In this document: in pieces, positions 1 through 6,378 of the stretch | Layout of the letters: each line of letters opens with the position of its first letter | How positions within the stretch are numbered: position 1 is the stretch's first letter | The notes under the pieces: generated by a model | Told to the model about the DNA's origin: nothing | Seen by the model: the letters and a program-made list of their open reading frames with translations, nothing else | Database searches by the model: none | Translations under genes and position numbers: made by a program | Source of the DNA: a bacterium UBP2_UBA5202 | GTDB lineage: Bacteria > Edwardsbacteria > AC1 > EtOH8 | Assembly (NCBI GenBank): GCA_002412795.1 | Contig: DHVS01000023.1 | Location: 1-15,490, forward strand | DNA length: 15,490 nt | Reading direction: 5' to 3'

Positions 1-223
1 CCGGAAGTTTGCCGATATGATCGAAAGACACTGGGACGGCATCGTCAGTTATTGCCATCCGGACAACAAAGTCTCGCTGGGGTTCATGGAAGGGCTTAAT
101 ACAAAGATCAGGCTCATCCAACGAAGGGCCTATGGTATCAAAGATCCTGAATACCTCAGGTTAAAAGTAATCACCTCATTCATCAAAGACAGCTAATTTA
201 CCCACACTAAACCCGGAAGAGCC
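1..223 (+). mobile_element. Right (3') end of an ISL3-family insertion sequence, truncated by the window edge
   Basis: The segment holds the C-terminal coding end of an ISL3-type transposase followed by 27 bp of non-coding DNA. The non-coding part ends in GGAAGAGCC (215-223). Read from the other strand this begins GGCTCTTCC, which resembles the GGCTCTT-type termini I recall for ISL3-family inverted repeats. If so, the element ends at about 223. ISL3 elements usually make 8-bp target duplications, so TGAAAAAG (224-231) would be the target copy. The left end lies outside the window, so neither the inverted repeat nor the duplication can be confirmed here. The family call is firm; the exact boundary is inference. 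Confidence 0.6.
2..196 (+). CDS. ISL3-family transposase, C-terminal fragment (5' end outside window)
   Basis: Frame 2 is open from the window edge to TAA at 194-196 and gives 64 residues. The peptide contains HWDGIVSY, then LGFMEGLNTKIRLIQRRAYG, then a tail with EYLRLKVITSFIKDS. This E-G-x-N-x-K-I-R-x-I-x-R-R-A-Y-G block is the hallmark of the end of the DDE domain in ISL3-family (DDE_Tnp_ISL3) transposases. Its glutamate is probably the last catalytic acid. The gene normally encodes about 400 residues, so most of it lies upstream of the window. Whether the full element is intact cannot be judged. The function would be cut-and-paste transposition of the IS. The gene is immediately followed by the presumed IS right end and then by lptC. 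Confidence 0.82.
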   Translation, partial: RKFADMIERHWDGIVSYCHPDNKVSLGFMEGLNTKIRLIQRRAYGIKDPEYLRLKVITSFIKDS

Positions 224-233
224 TGAAAAAGGA

Positions 234-785
234 ATGAAAAAAACATACATATATACTGCCCTTGTCCTTGTACTCTTAACCGGGTGCAAGAAGGAACAGG
301 CCTCCCAGCCGGCCGCTGAGCCTGATTTTCCGCCGTCCCAGACCATACAGGGATTCAAGCTGACCGAGACCCAGGCCGGCCTGCGGGTCTGGGTGCTGGT
401 GGCCGAGCAGGCCAACACCTTCAGCCAGCAGCATCTGGTGGAGATGTTCAAACTGAAGATCGATTTTTACCGCAAGGCCGGTGATTCCATCAGCGCCAAC
501 CTGACCGCCGACTCCGGCAAGATCAACACCGGCAGCCGCAACATGGAGACCCGGCGGAACGTGGTGCTGACCACCAAGGACGGGATGAAACTTCTGACCG
601 ATTACCTGGACTGGAGCAACCAGGACCGCCGCTTCACCACCGAGTCCAAGGTCCGGCTGGAGAAGGAAGGCGACTGGCTGGAAGGCGAGGGCATGAGCGC
701 CAGCCCCGACCTGAAGGAGATCGAACTCAAGCGCAACGTCCGGGGCAAGAAGGAACTGCTGACCGGGCTGGAGGGCATCCAGTGA
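234..785 (+). CDS. lptC: LptC-like LPS export lipoprotein
   Basis: A 183-residue protein with a typical lipoprotein signal: MKK, a hydrophobic stretch (residues 5-15) and the lipobox LLTGC with Cys18. The rest is a beta-rich LptC/DUF1239-type domain: an IQGFKLTETQAGLRVWVLVAE-like strand pair, then a KIDFYRKAGDSISANLTADSGKI repeat, then VVLTTKDGMKLLTDYLDW and KVRLEKEGDWLEGEGM. LptC couples the inner-membrane LptBFG extractor to the periplasmic LptA bridge and passes LPS along its jelly-roll groove. The start is fixed by the signal peptide. No well-placed ribosome site is visible: the GGAAGAG at 215-221 lies in the probable IS end, 12 nt from the ATG. The stop overlaps the next gene (GTGA, 782-785), which fits co-translation with the OstA-like gene. 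E. coli LptC (191 residues) has a transmembrane anchor, whereas this one appears lipid-anchored. Confidence 0.8.
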   Translation: MKKTYIYTALVLVLLTGCKKEQASQPAAEPDFPPSQTIQGFKLTETQAGLRVWVLVAEQANTFSQQHLVEMFKLKIDFYRKAGDSISANLTADSGKINTGSRNMETRRNVVLTTKDGMKLLTDYLDWSNQDRRFTTESKVRLEKEGDWLEGEGMSASPDLKEIELKRNVRGKKELLTGLEGIQ

Positions 786-1849
786 GTTTCTCGGTACTGC
801 TGCTCTTGGCCGGTCTGGGGGCGGCCCCCCAGCCGCTGGCCGACACCACCCAGCCCTACGTGCTTTCGGCCGGCAACATGAAAATCCAGCAGCTGGGCCA
901 GGACAAGATCACCTGGCTCTATGGCCAGGTGGAGATCATCCACGGCTCCACGATACTGAAGGGCGACACCGCCCGCATCTCTACCCTTACCGAAAAGGCC
1001 TCGGTCTGGGGCAGGGTCACCATCTACGACAGGACGGTGAAGATCACCGGCCGCCGGGCCGACTACCTGAAACCCACCGGCCGGGCCAGCGTCTTCGGGC
1101 GGCCCCGGCTGAACGACGCCGGCTGGGACCTGACGGCCGACTCCCTGGCCTATTCCCGGCCCCAGGCCAAGAGCTATGCCTACGGCCGGGTGGAGATTAT
1201 AGACTCCTCCCAGCACAACAAGCTTTACGGCGATTACGGCGAATACTGGCACGACCAGGGCTACGGGTTCGTCACCGGCCGGGCCAGGATGGAATCCTAC
1301 GACAAAAAGAACCGTGATAAGAAAAGCGTGATCACATCAGGCAAAATGGAGGTCTTCCAGGCCAGCGGCCTGGCGGTGGCCACCGACAGCGTCAGGTTCG
1401 CCCAGGACAGCCTGTGGGCCGCCTGCGGCAAGATGACCTACTTCAAGACCGCCGGGCGGATGATGCTGGAGCAGGATCCCTCGGTCTGGCGCCGGGATGC
1501 CCTGATCAGCGGCCGGCTGATGGAGCTGGATCTGAGAGGAGACACCCTGCGTAATGCCTGGGTGCGTGACTCGGCCGTGGTCCGCCAGTTTACCGAAGCC
1601 AGCCCCGACACCGACATCATCACCTGCGACAGCCTGAAGGCCGATTTTGACCAGGGCCAGATGTCCTACGTCCATGCCTGGGGCCGGGTGTGGTGCCAGT
1701 ACCACCGGAGGCAGAAGGACAACAGCACCGGCAGAAATCTGGCCCAGGGACAGGAGATGGAATTCTTCCTGAGCCAGGGCAAGACCCAGAGGATACTGAT
1801 GAACAAAAAAGCCAAAGGCGCCTATCACTCCAGGGAGGAGGTAAAATGA
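782..1849 (+). CDS. LptA/OstA-like periplasmic LPS transport protein, long form
   Basis: A 355-residue protein starting at GTG 782, within the GTGA overlap with lptC. The N-terminus (about residues 2-20, FSVLLLLAGLGAAPQPLA) looks like a short signal peptide. The body is a chain of beta-strand repeats in the OstA style: a G-x-V-E-I strand followed by an A-D/G-x-x strand. Examples are LYGQVEII, VWGRVTIYDRTVKITGRRADY, VFGRPRLNDAGWDLTADSLAY, AYGRVEIIDSSQHNKLYGDY and, near the C-terminus, AWGRVWCQYHR. OstA/LptA-fold proteins form a jelly roll that carries LPS across the periplasm. E. coli LptA is about 185 residues, so this protein probably has about two OstA units. The N-terminal domain of an LptD-like protein is an alternative, but there is no beta-barrel domain. 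It overlaps rpoN by 4 nt (ATGA, 1846-1849). Confidence 0.78.
   Translation: MSFSVLLLLAGLGAAPQPLADTTQPYVLSAGNMKIQQLGQDKITWLYGQVEIIHGSTILKGDTARISTLTEKASVWGRVTIYDRTVKITGRRADYLKPTGRASVFGRPRLNDAGWDLTADSLAYSRPQAKSYAYGRVEIIDSSQHNKLYGDYGEYWHDQGYGFVTGRARMESYDKKNRDKKSVITSGKMEVFQASGLAVATDSVRFAQDSLWAACGKMTYFKTAGRMMLEQDPSVWRRDALISGRLMELDLRGDTLRNAWVRDSAVVRQFTEASPDTDIITCDSLKADFDQGQMSYVHAWGRVWCQYHRRQKDNSTGRNLAQGQEMEFFLSQGKTQRILMNKKAKGAYHSREEVK
1836..1841 (+). promoter_or_regulatory. Ribosome binding site AGGAGG of rpoN
   Basis: AGGAGG lies 4 nt before ATG 1846, inside the end of the OstA-like gene. It decides the rpoN start. The same frame is open back to about 1690, but those extra 52 codons run through the OstA coding sequence and give a low-complexity peptide unlike any sigma-54 N-terminus. 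Confidence 0.8.
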
Positions 1850-3276
1850 GCGCCATGGGTCCGGGACTGAGGCAGGAACTGCGCCAGATGCTGGCGCCGG
1901 AGATGCTGCAGCTGTTGAAACTGCTGCAGCTGCCGACACTGGAGCTTCAGCAATTGGTGCGCCAGGAGCTGGAGATCAACCCCCTGCTGGACGAGGTAAT
2001 GGAGGAGACCCAGGAAGAGATCCAGGAAGCGGAAGGCCTGAACTCGCTGGATTCCTTCCAGAAGACCTCCAACGAAGAAGAACCGGAACCCTCCGACCGC
2101 CCCGACCAGCTGGACTGGGAGAATTACCTGCAGGAGGGACTGGACAGCGGCTATTACCCGGCCAACAAGGACAAGTCCGAGGAAGACTCCCAGCCCTACG
2201 TGGTCACCCAGCAGAGTTTTCAGGATTATATCCTGTCCCAGCTCCGGATCTCCCTGGACAATCCCCGGGACCTGGAGATCGGAAATTATCTGATCGGGAA
2301 CCTCAACGACGACGGGTACCTGACCATGGGGACGGACGAGGTGGCCGCCGCCCTTCACTATCCTTTGGCCGAGGTGGAAAGGGTGCTGGGGTTGGTGCAG
2401 AATTTCGATCCCCCCGGGGTGGCCGCCCGGAACCTCAGGGAATGCCTGCTGATCCAGCTCAACCATCTGGGCTACAGGGAAAGCCTGGCCTGGAAGATGG
2501 TGGACCGGCACCTGGACGACATGGAGCGCCGCCGTTATCCGGTCATCGCCAGGGCCCTGAAGGTAAGCGAGGAGGAGGTGGCGGAGGCCCGGGAGATAAT
2601 CTCGGCCCTTTCCCCCAAGCCCGGGGCCGGGCTGGGCAGCGATGAGACCCGCTACATCTTCCCCGACATCCTGATAGAAAAGCACGACGGCGAATACGTG
2701 ATCATCATCAACGACCGGGTGGTGCCCCGGGTGCGGGTGACCCCGGATTACAAGAAGATCCTGCAGCGTTCCAAGACAGCCAAGCCCGAGGAGCGGGATT
2801 ACGTGGTCAAGCGGCTGGAGGCCGCCCGGTTCATAGTTAGGATGATAGAGCAGCGCCGCCGCACCGTCCAGAAGATAATGCTGGCCATAGTGGACCGCCA
2901 GCGGGACTTTCTGGACCACGGCCTGCGCCAGTTCCGGCCCCTGACCATGAAACAGGTGGCCGACGACATCGGGATGCACGAGTCCACGGTCAGCCGGGCG
3001 GTCCACAACAAGTACGCATTGACCCCCCACGGGATGTTCGCGGTCAGATACTTTTTCGGCGGAGGGATGAGCACCAGCCAGGGCCAGGACTCGGTCAAGG
3101 CCATCAAGGACAAGGTGCTGGAGATGATCAGGAACGAGGACCCCAGATCGCCTTTGACCGACCAGGACATCACCGATGCTTTGGCCAAGCAAGGCCTGAA
3201 GATCGCCCGGAGGACCATCGCCAAATACCGGCAGGAGGGGAAGATCCAGCCGGCCAGCATCCGGAAGAACCCCTGA
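1846..3276 (+). CDS. rpoN: RNA polymerase sigma-54 factor
   Basis: A 476-residue protein, the usual RpoN length. Region I (residues 5-50, LRQELRQMLAPEMLQLLKLLQLP then LELQQLVRQELEINPLLDE) is the glutamine/leucine-rich part that binds AAA+ activators. Residues about 50-105 form an acidic region II linker. The core-binding domain follows (FQDYILSQLRI, then IGNYLIGNLNDDGYL, then FDPPGVAARNLRECL). Next come a helix-turn-helix (LTMKQVADDIGMHESTVSRAV, about 366-386) and the RpoN box ARRTIAKYRQ at 454-463, which reads the -24 element. The protein directs transcription that depends on enhancer-binding activators and ATP. The start at ATG 1846 follows a good AGGAGG and overlaps the OstA-like stop. No activator gene and no convincing -24/-12 promoter is seen in the window. 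lptB, commonly found just upstream of rpoN, is absent. Confidence 0.97.
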   Translation: MSAMGPGLRQELRQMLAPEMLQLLKLLQLPTLELQQLVRQELEINPLLDEVMEETQEEIQEAEGLNSLDSFQKTSNEEEPEPSDRPDQLDWENYLQEGLDSGYYPANKDKSEEDSQPYVVTQQSFQDYILSQLRISLDNPRDLEIGNYLIGNLNDDGYLTMGTDEVAAALHYPLAEVERVLGLVQNFDPPGVAARNLRECLLIQLNHLGYRESLAWKMVDRHLDDMERRRYPVIARALKVSEEEVAEAREIISALSPKPGAGLGSDETRYIFPDILIEKHDGEYVIIINDRVVPRVRVTPDYKKILQRSKTAKPEERDYVVKRLEAARFIVRMIEQRRRTVQKIMLAIVDRQRDFLDHGLRQFRPLTMKQVADDIGMHESTVSRAVHNKYALTPHGMFAVRYFFGGGMSTSQGQDSVKAIKDKVLEMIRNEDPRSPLTDQDITDALAKQGLKIARRTIAKYRQEGKIQPASIRKNP

Positions 3277-3377
3277 TCACGTAACAATAACCGTTTCTAT
3301 TAGGAATGCATGAAACCATGAATATTAAACTTGGGAAATCCCCAAAATTATTCCTGCCTTCCTGTTTTCCTTATAAA

Positions 3378-3399
3378 GGCATTCCAATTGTTGGATGCC
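3378..3399 (+). other. Small hairpin in the lipA leader
   Basis: GGCAT / ATGCC closes a stem that continues, after one bulged T, as CCAA / TTGG around a TTG loop, about 9 pairs in all. It sits 17 nt before the lipA ATG, in the AT-rich 140-nt spacer after rpoN. A weaker stem, TTGGG / CCCAA (3331-3345), lies further upstream. Neither is followed by a T-run, so they are poor intrinsic terminators. A role in lipA translation or RNA stability is possible but unproven. TATAAA at 3372-3377 could be a -10 box but has no matching -35. Confidence 0.35.
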
Positions 3400-3416
3400 A
3401 TTAGGTAACAAATATT

Positions 3417-4310
3417 ATGCCGGATAACCAAAATTCAAAAAGACTGCCCCGGGCCTTCAGGCAAAGCCTGGTGCGGAATCCCGCCCAGGCCCTGGTCAAC
3501 CGGGTGCTGTCTGAAAGCCGGCTGGAGACGGTCTGCCGCGAGGCCCGCTGCCCCAACCGCAACCAGTGTTTTGCTTCGGGCACCGCCACCTTTCTGATCA
3601 TGGGCGGGAGCTGCACCCGGGGCTGCCGCTTTTGCGCGGTGGGCAAGGGCGGCGTAATGCCGCTGGATCCGGGGGAACCCCAAAGGCTGGCCCAGGCGGT
3701 GAAAAAGCTGGGGCTGAAATATGCGGTGATCACCTCGGTCACCCGGGACGACCTGGAGGACGGCGGGGCCGGGCATTTTGCCGAGACCGTCAAGGCCCTG
3801 CGCCGGGAGAACCCCGGTATCCTGACCGAGATACTGACCTCCGACTTCGACGGCCGGGAAAGTTCCTGGCGGCAGGCGGCGGAGATCAGGCCCGAAGTAT
3901 TCAACCACAATCTGGAAACAGTCCCCCGGCTATATCCTTTTGTCCGGCCCCAGGCCGTTTACCGGCGGTCGCTGGACCTGATCGGCTACGCCGCCCGGGC
4001 CGGGCTGGCGGCCAAGTCCGGCCTGATGGTGGGCCTGGGCGAGGAAGCGGCTGAGATCAAGCAGGTGATGGCCGACCTTAGGCAAGCCGGCTGCCGGATA
4101 CTGACCATCGGCCAGTACCTGTCCCCGTCCCAGGAGCATCTTCCGGTGGCAAGGTTCTGGGAGGAATCCGAATATCAGGAGATCAAAACCTACGGCGAAC
4201 AAATACTGGGACTGGATGCGGTCGTGGCCGGGCCAGCCGTGCGCAGTTCCTATCTGGCATATCAAACTTATCAGTCCATAACCAACTTTAAACAGGAGGC
4301 AACGGCATGA
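3417..4310 (+). CDS. lipA: Lipoyl synthase (radical SAM)
   Basis: A 297-residue protein, close to the family length. It shows the LipA auxiliary-cluster motif CX4CX5C (Cys40, Cys45, Cys51, in VCREARCPNRNQC). The radical-SAM motif CX3CX2C follows (Cys66, Cys70, Cys73, in SCTRGCRFCAVGKG). The C-terminal RSSY (276-279) supplies the serine ligand of the auxiliary cluster. Other family blocks are VITSVTRDDLEDGGA, EVFNHNLETVPRLYPFVRP, KSGLMVGLGE and LTIGQYLSPSQEHLPV. The enzyme inserts two sulfurs into octanoyl groups on lipoyl domains (pyruvate/2-oxoglutarate dehydrogenase, glycine cleavage H). The auxiliary 4Fe-4S cluster is sacrificed as the sulfur donor. ATG 3417 has only a weak AGGT upstream. 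The stop overlaps hpf (ATGA). No lipB, lplA or lipoylated-protein gene is nearby, so its place in this cluster is unexplained. Confidence 0.96.
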   Translation: MPDNQNSKRLPRAFRQSLVRNPAQALVNRVLSESRLETVCREARCPNRNQCFASGTATFLIMGGSCTRGCRFCAVGKGGVMPLDPGEPQRLAQAVKKLGLKYAVITSVTRDDLEDGGAGHFAETVKALRRENPGILTEILTSDFDGRESSWRQAAEIRPEVFNHNLETVPRLYPFVRPQAVYRRSLDLIGYAARAGLAAKSGLMVGLGEEAAEIKQVMADLRQAGCRILTIGQYLSPSQEHLPVARFWEESEYQEIKTYGEQILGLDAVVAGPAVRSSYLAYQTYQSITNFKQEATA

Positions 4311-4621
4311 AGATCAACATCACCGCCCGCCATTTTGAAGGCCTGACCGACGGCCTGAAAAAAGAGGTCCAGTCCCGGCTGGAGCATCTGGAGCATTTCT
4401 TCCCCCGGATACTGGAAGCCCGGGCCATTCTGACCGAAGAAAAGAAGAGGATGATAGCCGAGATCACCATCCATCTGCCGGCCGGCAAGCGCCTGGTGGC
4501 CAAGGAAGAGGGCGCGGACATGCGGCAGGCCCTGGATTATGCGGCGAAGAAGATAGAGACCCAGGTCAAGAAAGTAAAGGAGCGCAAGGAGCACAAGGGC
4601 CGGGGGCTTAAGGGGCAGTAG
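4307..4621 (+). CDS. hpf: Ribosome hibernation-promoting factor, short form
   Basis: A 104-residue HPF/YfiA (ribosomal S30AE) domain protein. It opens with MKINITARHFEGLTDGLKKEV. The body holds the pattern R-L-x-x-L-x-x-F-F-P-R-I-x-x-A-R and AEITIHLPAGKRLVAKEEGADM. The tail, DYAAKKIETQVKKVKERKEHKGRGLK, is strongly basic. HPF binds in the tRNA/mRNA channel of the 30S subunit and promotes dormant 70S dimers or 100S particles. The protein lacks the C-terminal dimerisation domain of long HPF (about 180 residues), so it is the short type. An AGGAGG at 4294-4299, 7 nt before the ATG, gives a good ribosome site. It overlaps lipA by 4 nt. An hpf gene near rpoN and hprK is the conserved arrangement in many diderms. 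Confidence 0.93.
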   Translation: MKINITARHFEGLTDGLKKEVQSRLEHLEHFFPRILEARAILTEEKKRMIAEITIHLPAGKRLVAKEEGADMRQALDYAAKKIETQVKKVKERKEHKGRGLKGQ

Positions 4622-4637
4622 GGCACTTCCGGACAGC

Positions 4638-4665
4638 CAGTATTCAGTAATCAGTATTCAGTAAT
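4638..4665. repeat. Perfect 14-bp tandem duplication
   Basis: The unit CAGTATTCAGTAAT occurs twice head to tail (4638-4651 and 4652-4665) in the 57-nt spacer between hpf and hprK. Each unit itself contains CAGTA and CAGTAA, so it looks like a short microsatellite-style expansion. It ends 13 nt before the hprK start and does not contain the hprK ribosome site (GAGGGAG, 4669-4675). Confidence 0.85.
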
Positions 4666-4678
4666 TGCGAGGGAGACC

Positions 4679-5647
4679 ATGAAGGAGATATCGGTACAGG
4701 AGGTGCTGAACGACCGGCAGGAGTTCCTGCATCTGGAAGTGCTGACCGGCACGATTGGACTGGAGCGCAAGATCATAATCGCCGACACCAACCGCCCGGG
4801 GCTGGCCCTTTCCGGCTACATGGGGTATTTCCTGTGGGAGCGGGTCCAGATCATCGGGATCACCGAGACCGGCTACCTGGAGACCCTTAAACCGGACAAG
4901 CGGATCGAGGCCATCAAGCGGATCACCTCCTTTGAACTGCCCTGCATCATCATCTCCAAGGGCCTGGCCGCCCATCCCGAGCTGGTGGCCACCTGCCTGG
5001 AACGGAGGATCCCCCTGCTGCGCACCGGGCTGGACACCACCGACTTCATCCACAAGCTTTCCTCCTACATCGACAACAAGCTGGCCCCCACCACCACCGT
5101 CCACGGAACTTTGGTGGATGTCTACGGCCTGGGGCTGCTGTACACCGGCGACTCCGGCATCGGCAAGAGCGAATGCGCCCTGGACCTGGTGGAGCGGGGG
5201 CACCGGCTGGTGGCCGACGACGTGGTGGAGATCAAGAAACGCGGCCAGAGCGTGCTGGTGGGCTACGGCAACAAGCTGCTGAGGCACAACATGGAGATCC
5301 GGGGCATAGGGATCGTAGACCTGGCCACCATCTTCGGCATCCGGGCGGTGCGGATGCGCAAGCGGATTGAGGTGGAGATACGGCTGAAGCGCTGGAGCGA
5401 CGACGAGGATTACGAGCGGGTGGGCCTGGACGAACAGCCCACCACCATCCTGGGGGTGGAGATCCCGCTGGTGACGGTGCCGGTGGTGCCGGGCAAGAAC
5501 ATCAGCGTCATCTCCGAAGTGATAGCCATGAACCAGCTCTTAAAGGCCTGCGGATACCGGACCCCGGAGGAATTCAACAACCGCCTGCTGGAGTCCATGC
5601 AGAAGAAGTTCGAGGCCGCCAAGTTCGAGGAGGACGACCTGGAGTGA
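4679..5647 (+). CDS. hprK: HPr kinase/phosphorylase
   Basis: A 322-residue protein with the two-domain HPrK layout. The N-terminal domain (about 1-130) resembles a MurF-like fold. The C-terminal kinase domain has the Walker A loop GDSGIGKS (157-164), preceded by the conserved VHG (His142), and ADDVVEI (Asp180/Asp181) beyond it. The HPrK signature LLRHNMEIRGIGIVDLATIFG lies at about 200-220. Further blocks are PLVTVPVVPGKNISVISEVIAMN and the C-terminal helix. The enzyme phosphorylates HPr on Ser46 with ATP or PPi and reverses this by phosphorolysis, linking HPr to energy state. Its target HPr lies about 3 kb downstream in the same orientation. The ribosome site GAGGGAG (4669-4675) precedes ATG 4679. 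A GTGA overlap with the next open frame at 5644 is probably fortuitous. Confidence 0.96.
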   Translation: MKEISVQEVLNDRQEFLHLEVLTGTIGLERKIIIADTNRPGLALSGYMGYFLWERVQIIGITETGYLETLKPDKRIEAIKRITSFELPCIIISKGLAAHPELVATCLERRIPLLRTGLDTTDFIHKLSSYIDNKLAPTTTVHGTLVDVYGLGLLYTGDSGIGKSECALDLVERGHRLVADDVVEIKKRGQSVLVGYGNKLLRHNMEIRGIGIVDLATIFGIRAVRMRKRIEVEIRLKRWSDDEDYERVGLDEQPTTILGVEIPLVTVPVVPGKNISVISEVIAMNQLLKACGYRTPEEFNNRLLESMQKKFEAAKFEEDDLE

Positions 5648-5668
5648 TCTCACCCGGGAAACGGGATG

Positions 5669-5703
5669 CGGATTTGACGGATTTTTACAGATGCACACGG
5701 ATT
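5669..5703. repeat. Three short direct copies of CGGATT in the hprK-lipoprotein spacer
   Basis: CGGATT occurs at 5669-5674, 5678-5683 and 5698-5703, the first two followed by T. The spacing is irregular. The wording (cggatttgacggattttta, then cacggatta) resembles degenerate dispersed repeats that I have seen in spacers of many uncultured bacteria, but that link is memory and not proof. No promoter is convincing here: TTGACG (5674-5679) has no -10 at a normal distance. Confidence 0.4.
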
Positions 5704-5727
5704 AAAGCATATACCAAACCAGCAAAC

Positions 5728-5731
5728 GGAG
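5728..5731 (+). promoter_or_regulatory. Ribosome binding site GGAG setting the lipoprotein start
   Basis: GGAG lies 5 nt before ATG 5737. It selects this ATG over the in-frame GTG at 5644, which would add 31 residues ahead of an already complete lipoprotein signal. Confidence 0.7.
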
Positions 5732-5736
5732 ATAAA

Positions 5737-6378
5737 ATGAAGAGAAAAATGGCGCCGGTCGGCATCAGCCTTTTAGTGTCTGCCCTGCTGACGGGATGCG
5801 CGGCCCAAATGGCAGACAACACAACAGGCTCCTTGCTGGGCAGACCGGCCGCGACTCCGCCCGCCCAGACTCAACCTGTCTATTCTTCGGTCCCGGCCCC
5901 GCAGGGGCCCAGGCTTACCATCTCGGTAATGGACCTGAACGTCACTTCGGGCCTGTCCCCGCAGGAGGTGTCGATGCTGACCGACAAACTGCTGAACGAG
6001 TTCGTGAACACCAAGTTCTACAAGGTGGTGGAACGCTCCAAACGCGACGAGATCCTCAAGGAACAGGGGTTCCAGCAGAGCGGGGCCTGCGACCAGGGGG
6101 CCTGCTTAGTGGAGGCCGGACAGCTGTTGGGCGTGCAGAAGATGGTGGGCGGCACCATAGGCAAGCTGGGCGTGATGTACGTGGTGGAACTGAGGATCAT
6201 GGACGTCAAGACCGGCGAGATCGATCAGGCCTTTTCCCGGAAGTACTCCGGGGATGTGTCCAATCTTTTGGACGCCATGCGCGAGGCGGCCATAGTGTTC
6301 TCGGGCGGCCCGGCGGTCCCGGCCTCTCAGACCGTTACTCCCAGCCAGCCAGTCCAGCCGCTGAAGAGAAAGAAATAG
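5737..6378 (+). CDS. CsgG/LpoB-like outer-envelope lipoprotein
   Basis: A 213-residue protein starting MKRKMAPVGISLLVSALLTG with Cys21 completing the lipobox LLTGC. A proline-rich linker (about 35-57) follows. Residues about 59-180 have the features of a CsgG-type domain: LTISVMDLNVTSGLSPQEVSMLTDKLLNEFVNTKFYKVVERSKRDEILKEQGFQ, then CDQGACLVEAGQLLGVQKMVGGTIGKLG and VVELRIMDVKTGEI. CsgG-like proteins include the curli secretion pore, LpoB-like activators of penicillin-binding proteins and many lipoproteins of unknown role. The length is far below that of curli CsgG and no curli genes are nearby, so curli secretion is unlikely. The paired cysteines in GACDQGAC are common in this subfamily and may form a disulfide. 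The C-terminus is a low-complexity PSQPVQPLKRKK tail. It lies 89 nt after hprK. The domain call is good; the function is unknown. Confidence 0.75.
   Translation: MKRKMAPVGISLLVSALLTGCAAQMADNTTGSLLGRPAATPPAQTQPVYSSVPAPQGPRLTISVMDLNVTSGLSPQEVSMLTDKLLNEFVNTKFYKVVERSKRDEILKEQGFQQSGACDQGACLVEAGQLLGVQKMVGGTIGKLGVMYVVELRIMDVKTGEIDQAFSRKYSGDVSNLLDAMREAAIVFSGGPAVPASQTVTPSQPVQPLKRKK

Noticed and set aside
1690..1845. In-frame upstream extension of rpoN by 52 codons
   Set aside because: It overlaps the OstA-like coding sequence, gives an unlikely peptide, and ATG 1846 has AGGAGG and yields a normal-length RpoN.
1825..3192. Long open frame of 455 codons on the - strand opposite rpoN
   Set aside because: It is a shadow of a GC-rich gene. 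The peptide is low-complexity (rich in H, Q, L, G), has no recognisable domain and lies fully opposite an unmistakable RpoN.
5674..5706. TTGACG as a -35 box for the lipoprotein gene
   Set aside because: There is no acceptable -10 at 16-18 nt; the TTGACG lies within the CGGATT repeat wording.
5644..5736. GTG start overlapping the hprK stop for the lipoprotein gene
   Set aside because: It would bury the lipoprotein signal behind 31 extra residues. ATG 5737 with GGAG gives a standard signal peptide.
5737..6378. Identification of the lipoprotein as curli secretion pore CsgG
   Set aside because: The protein is too short and there are no csgA/B/E/F-like genes nearby; only the general domain type is supported.
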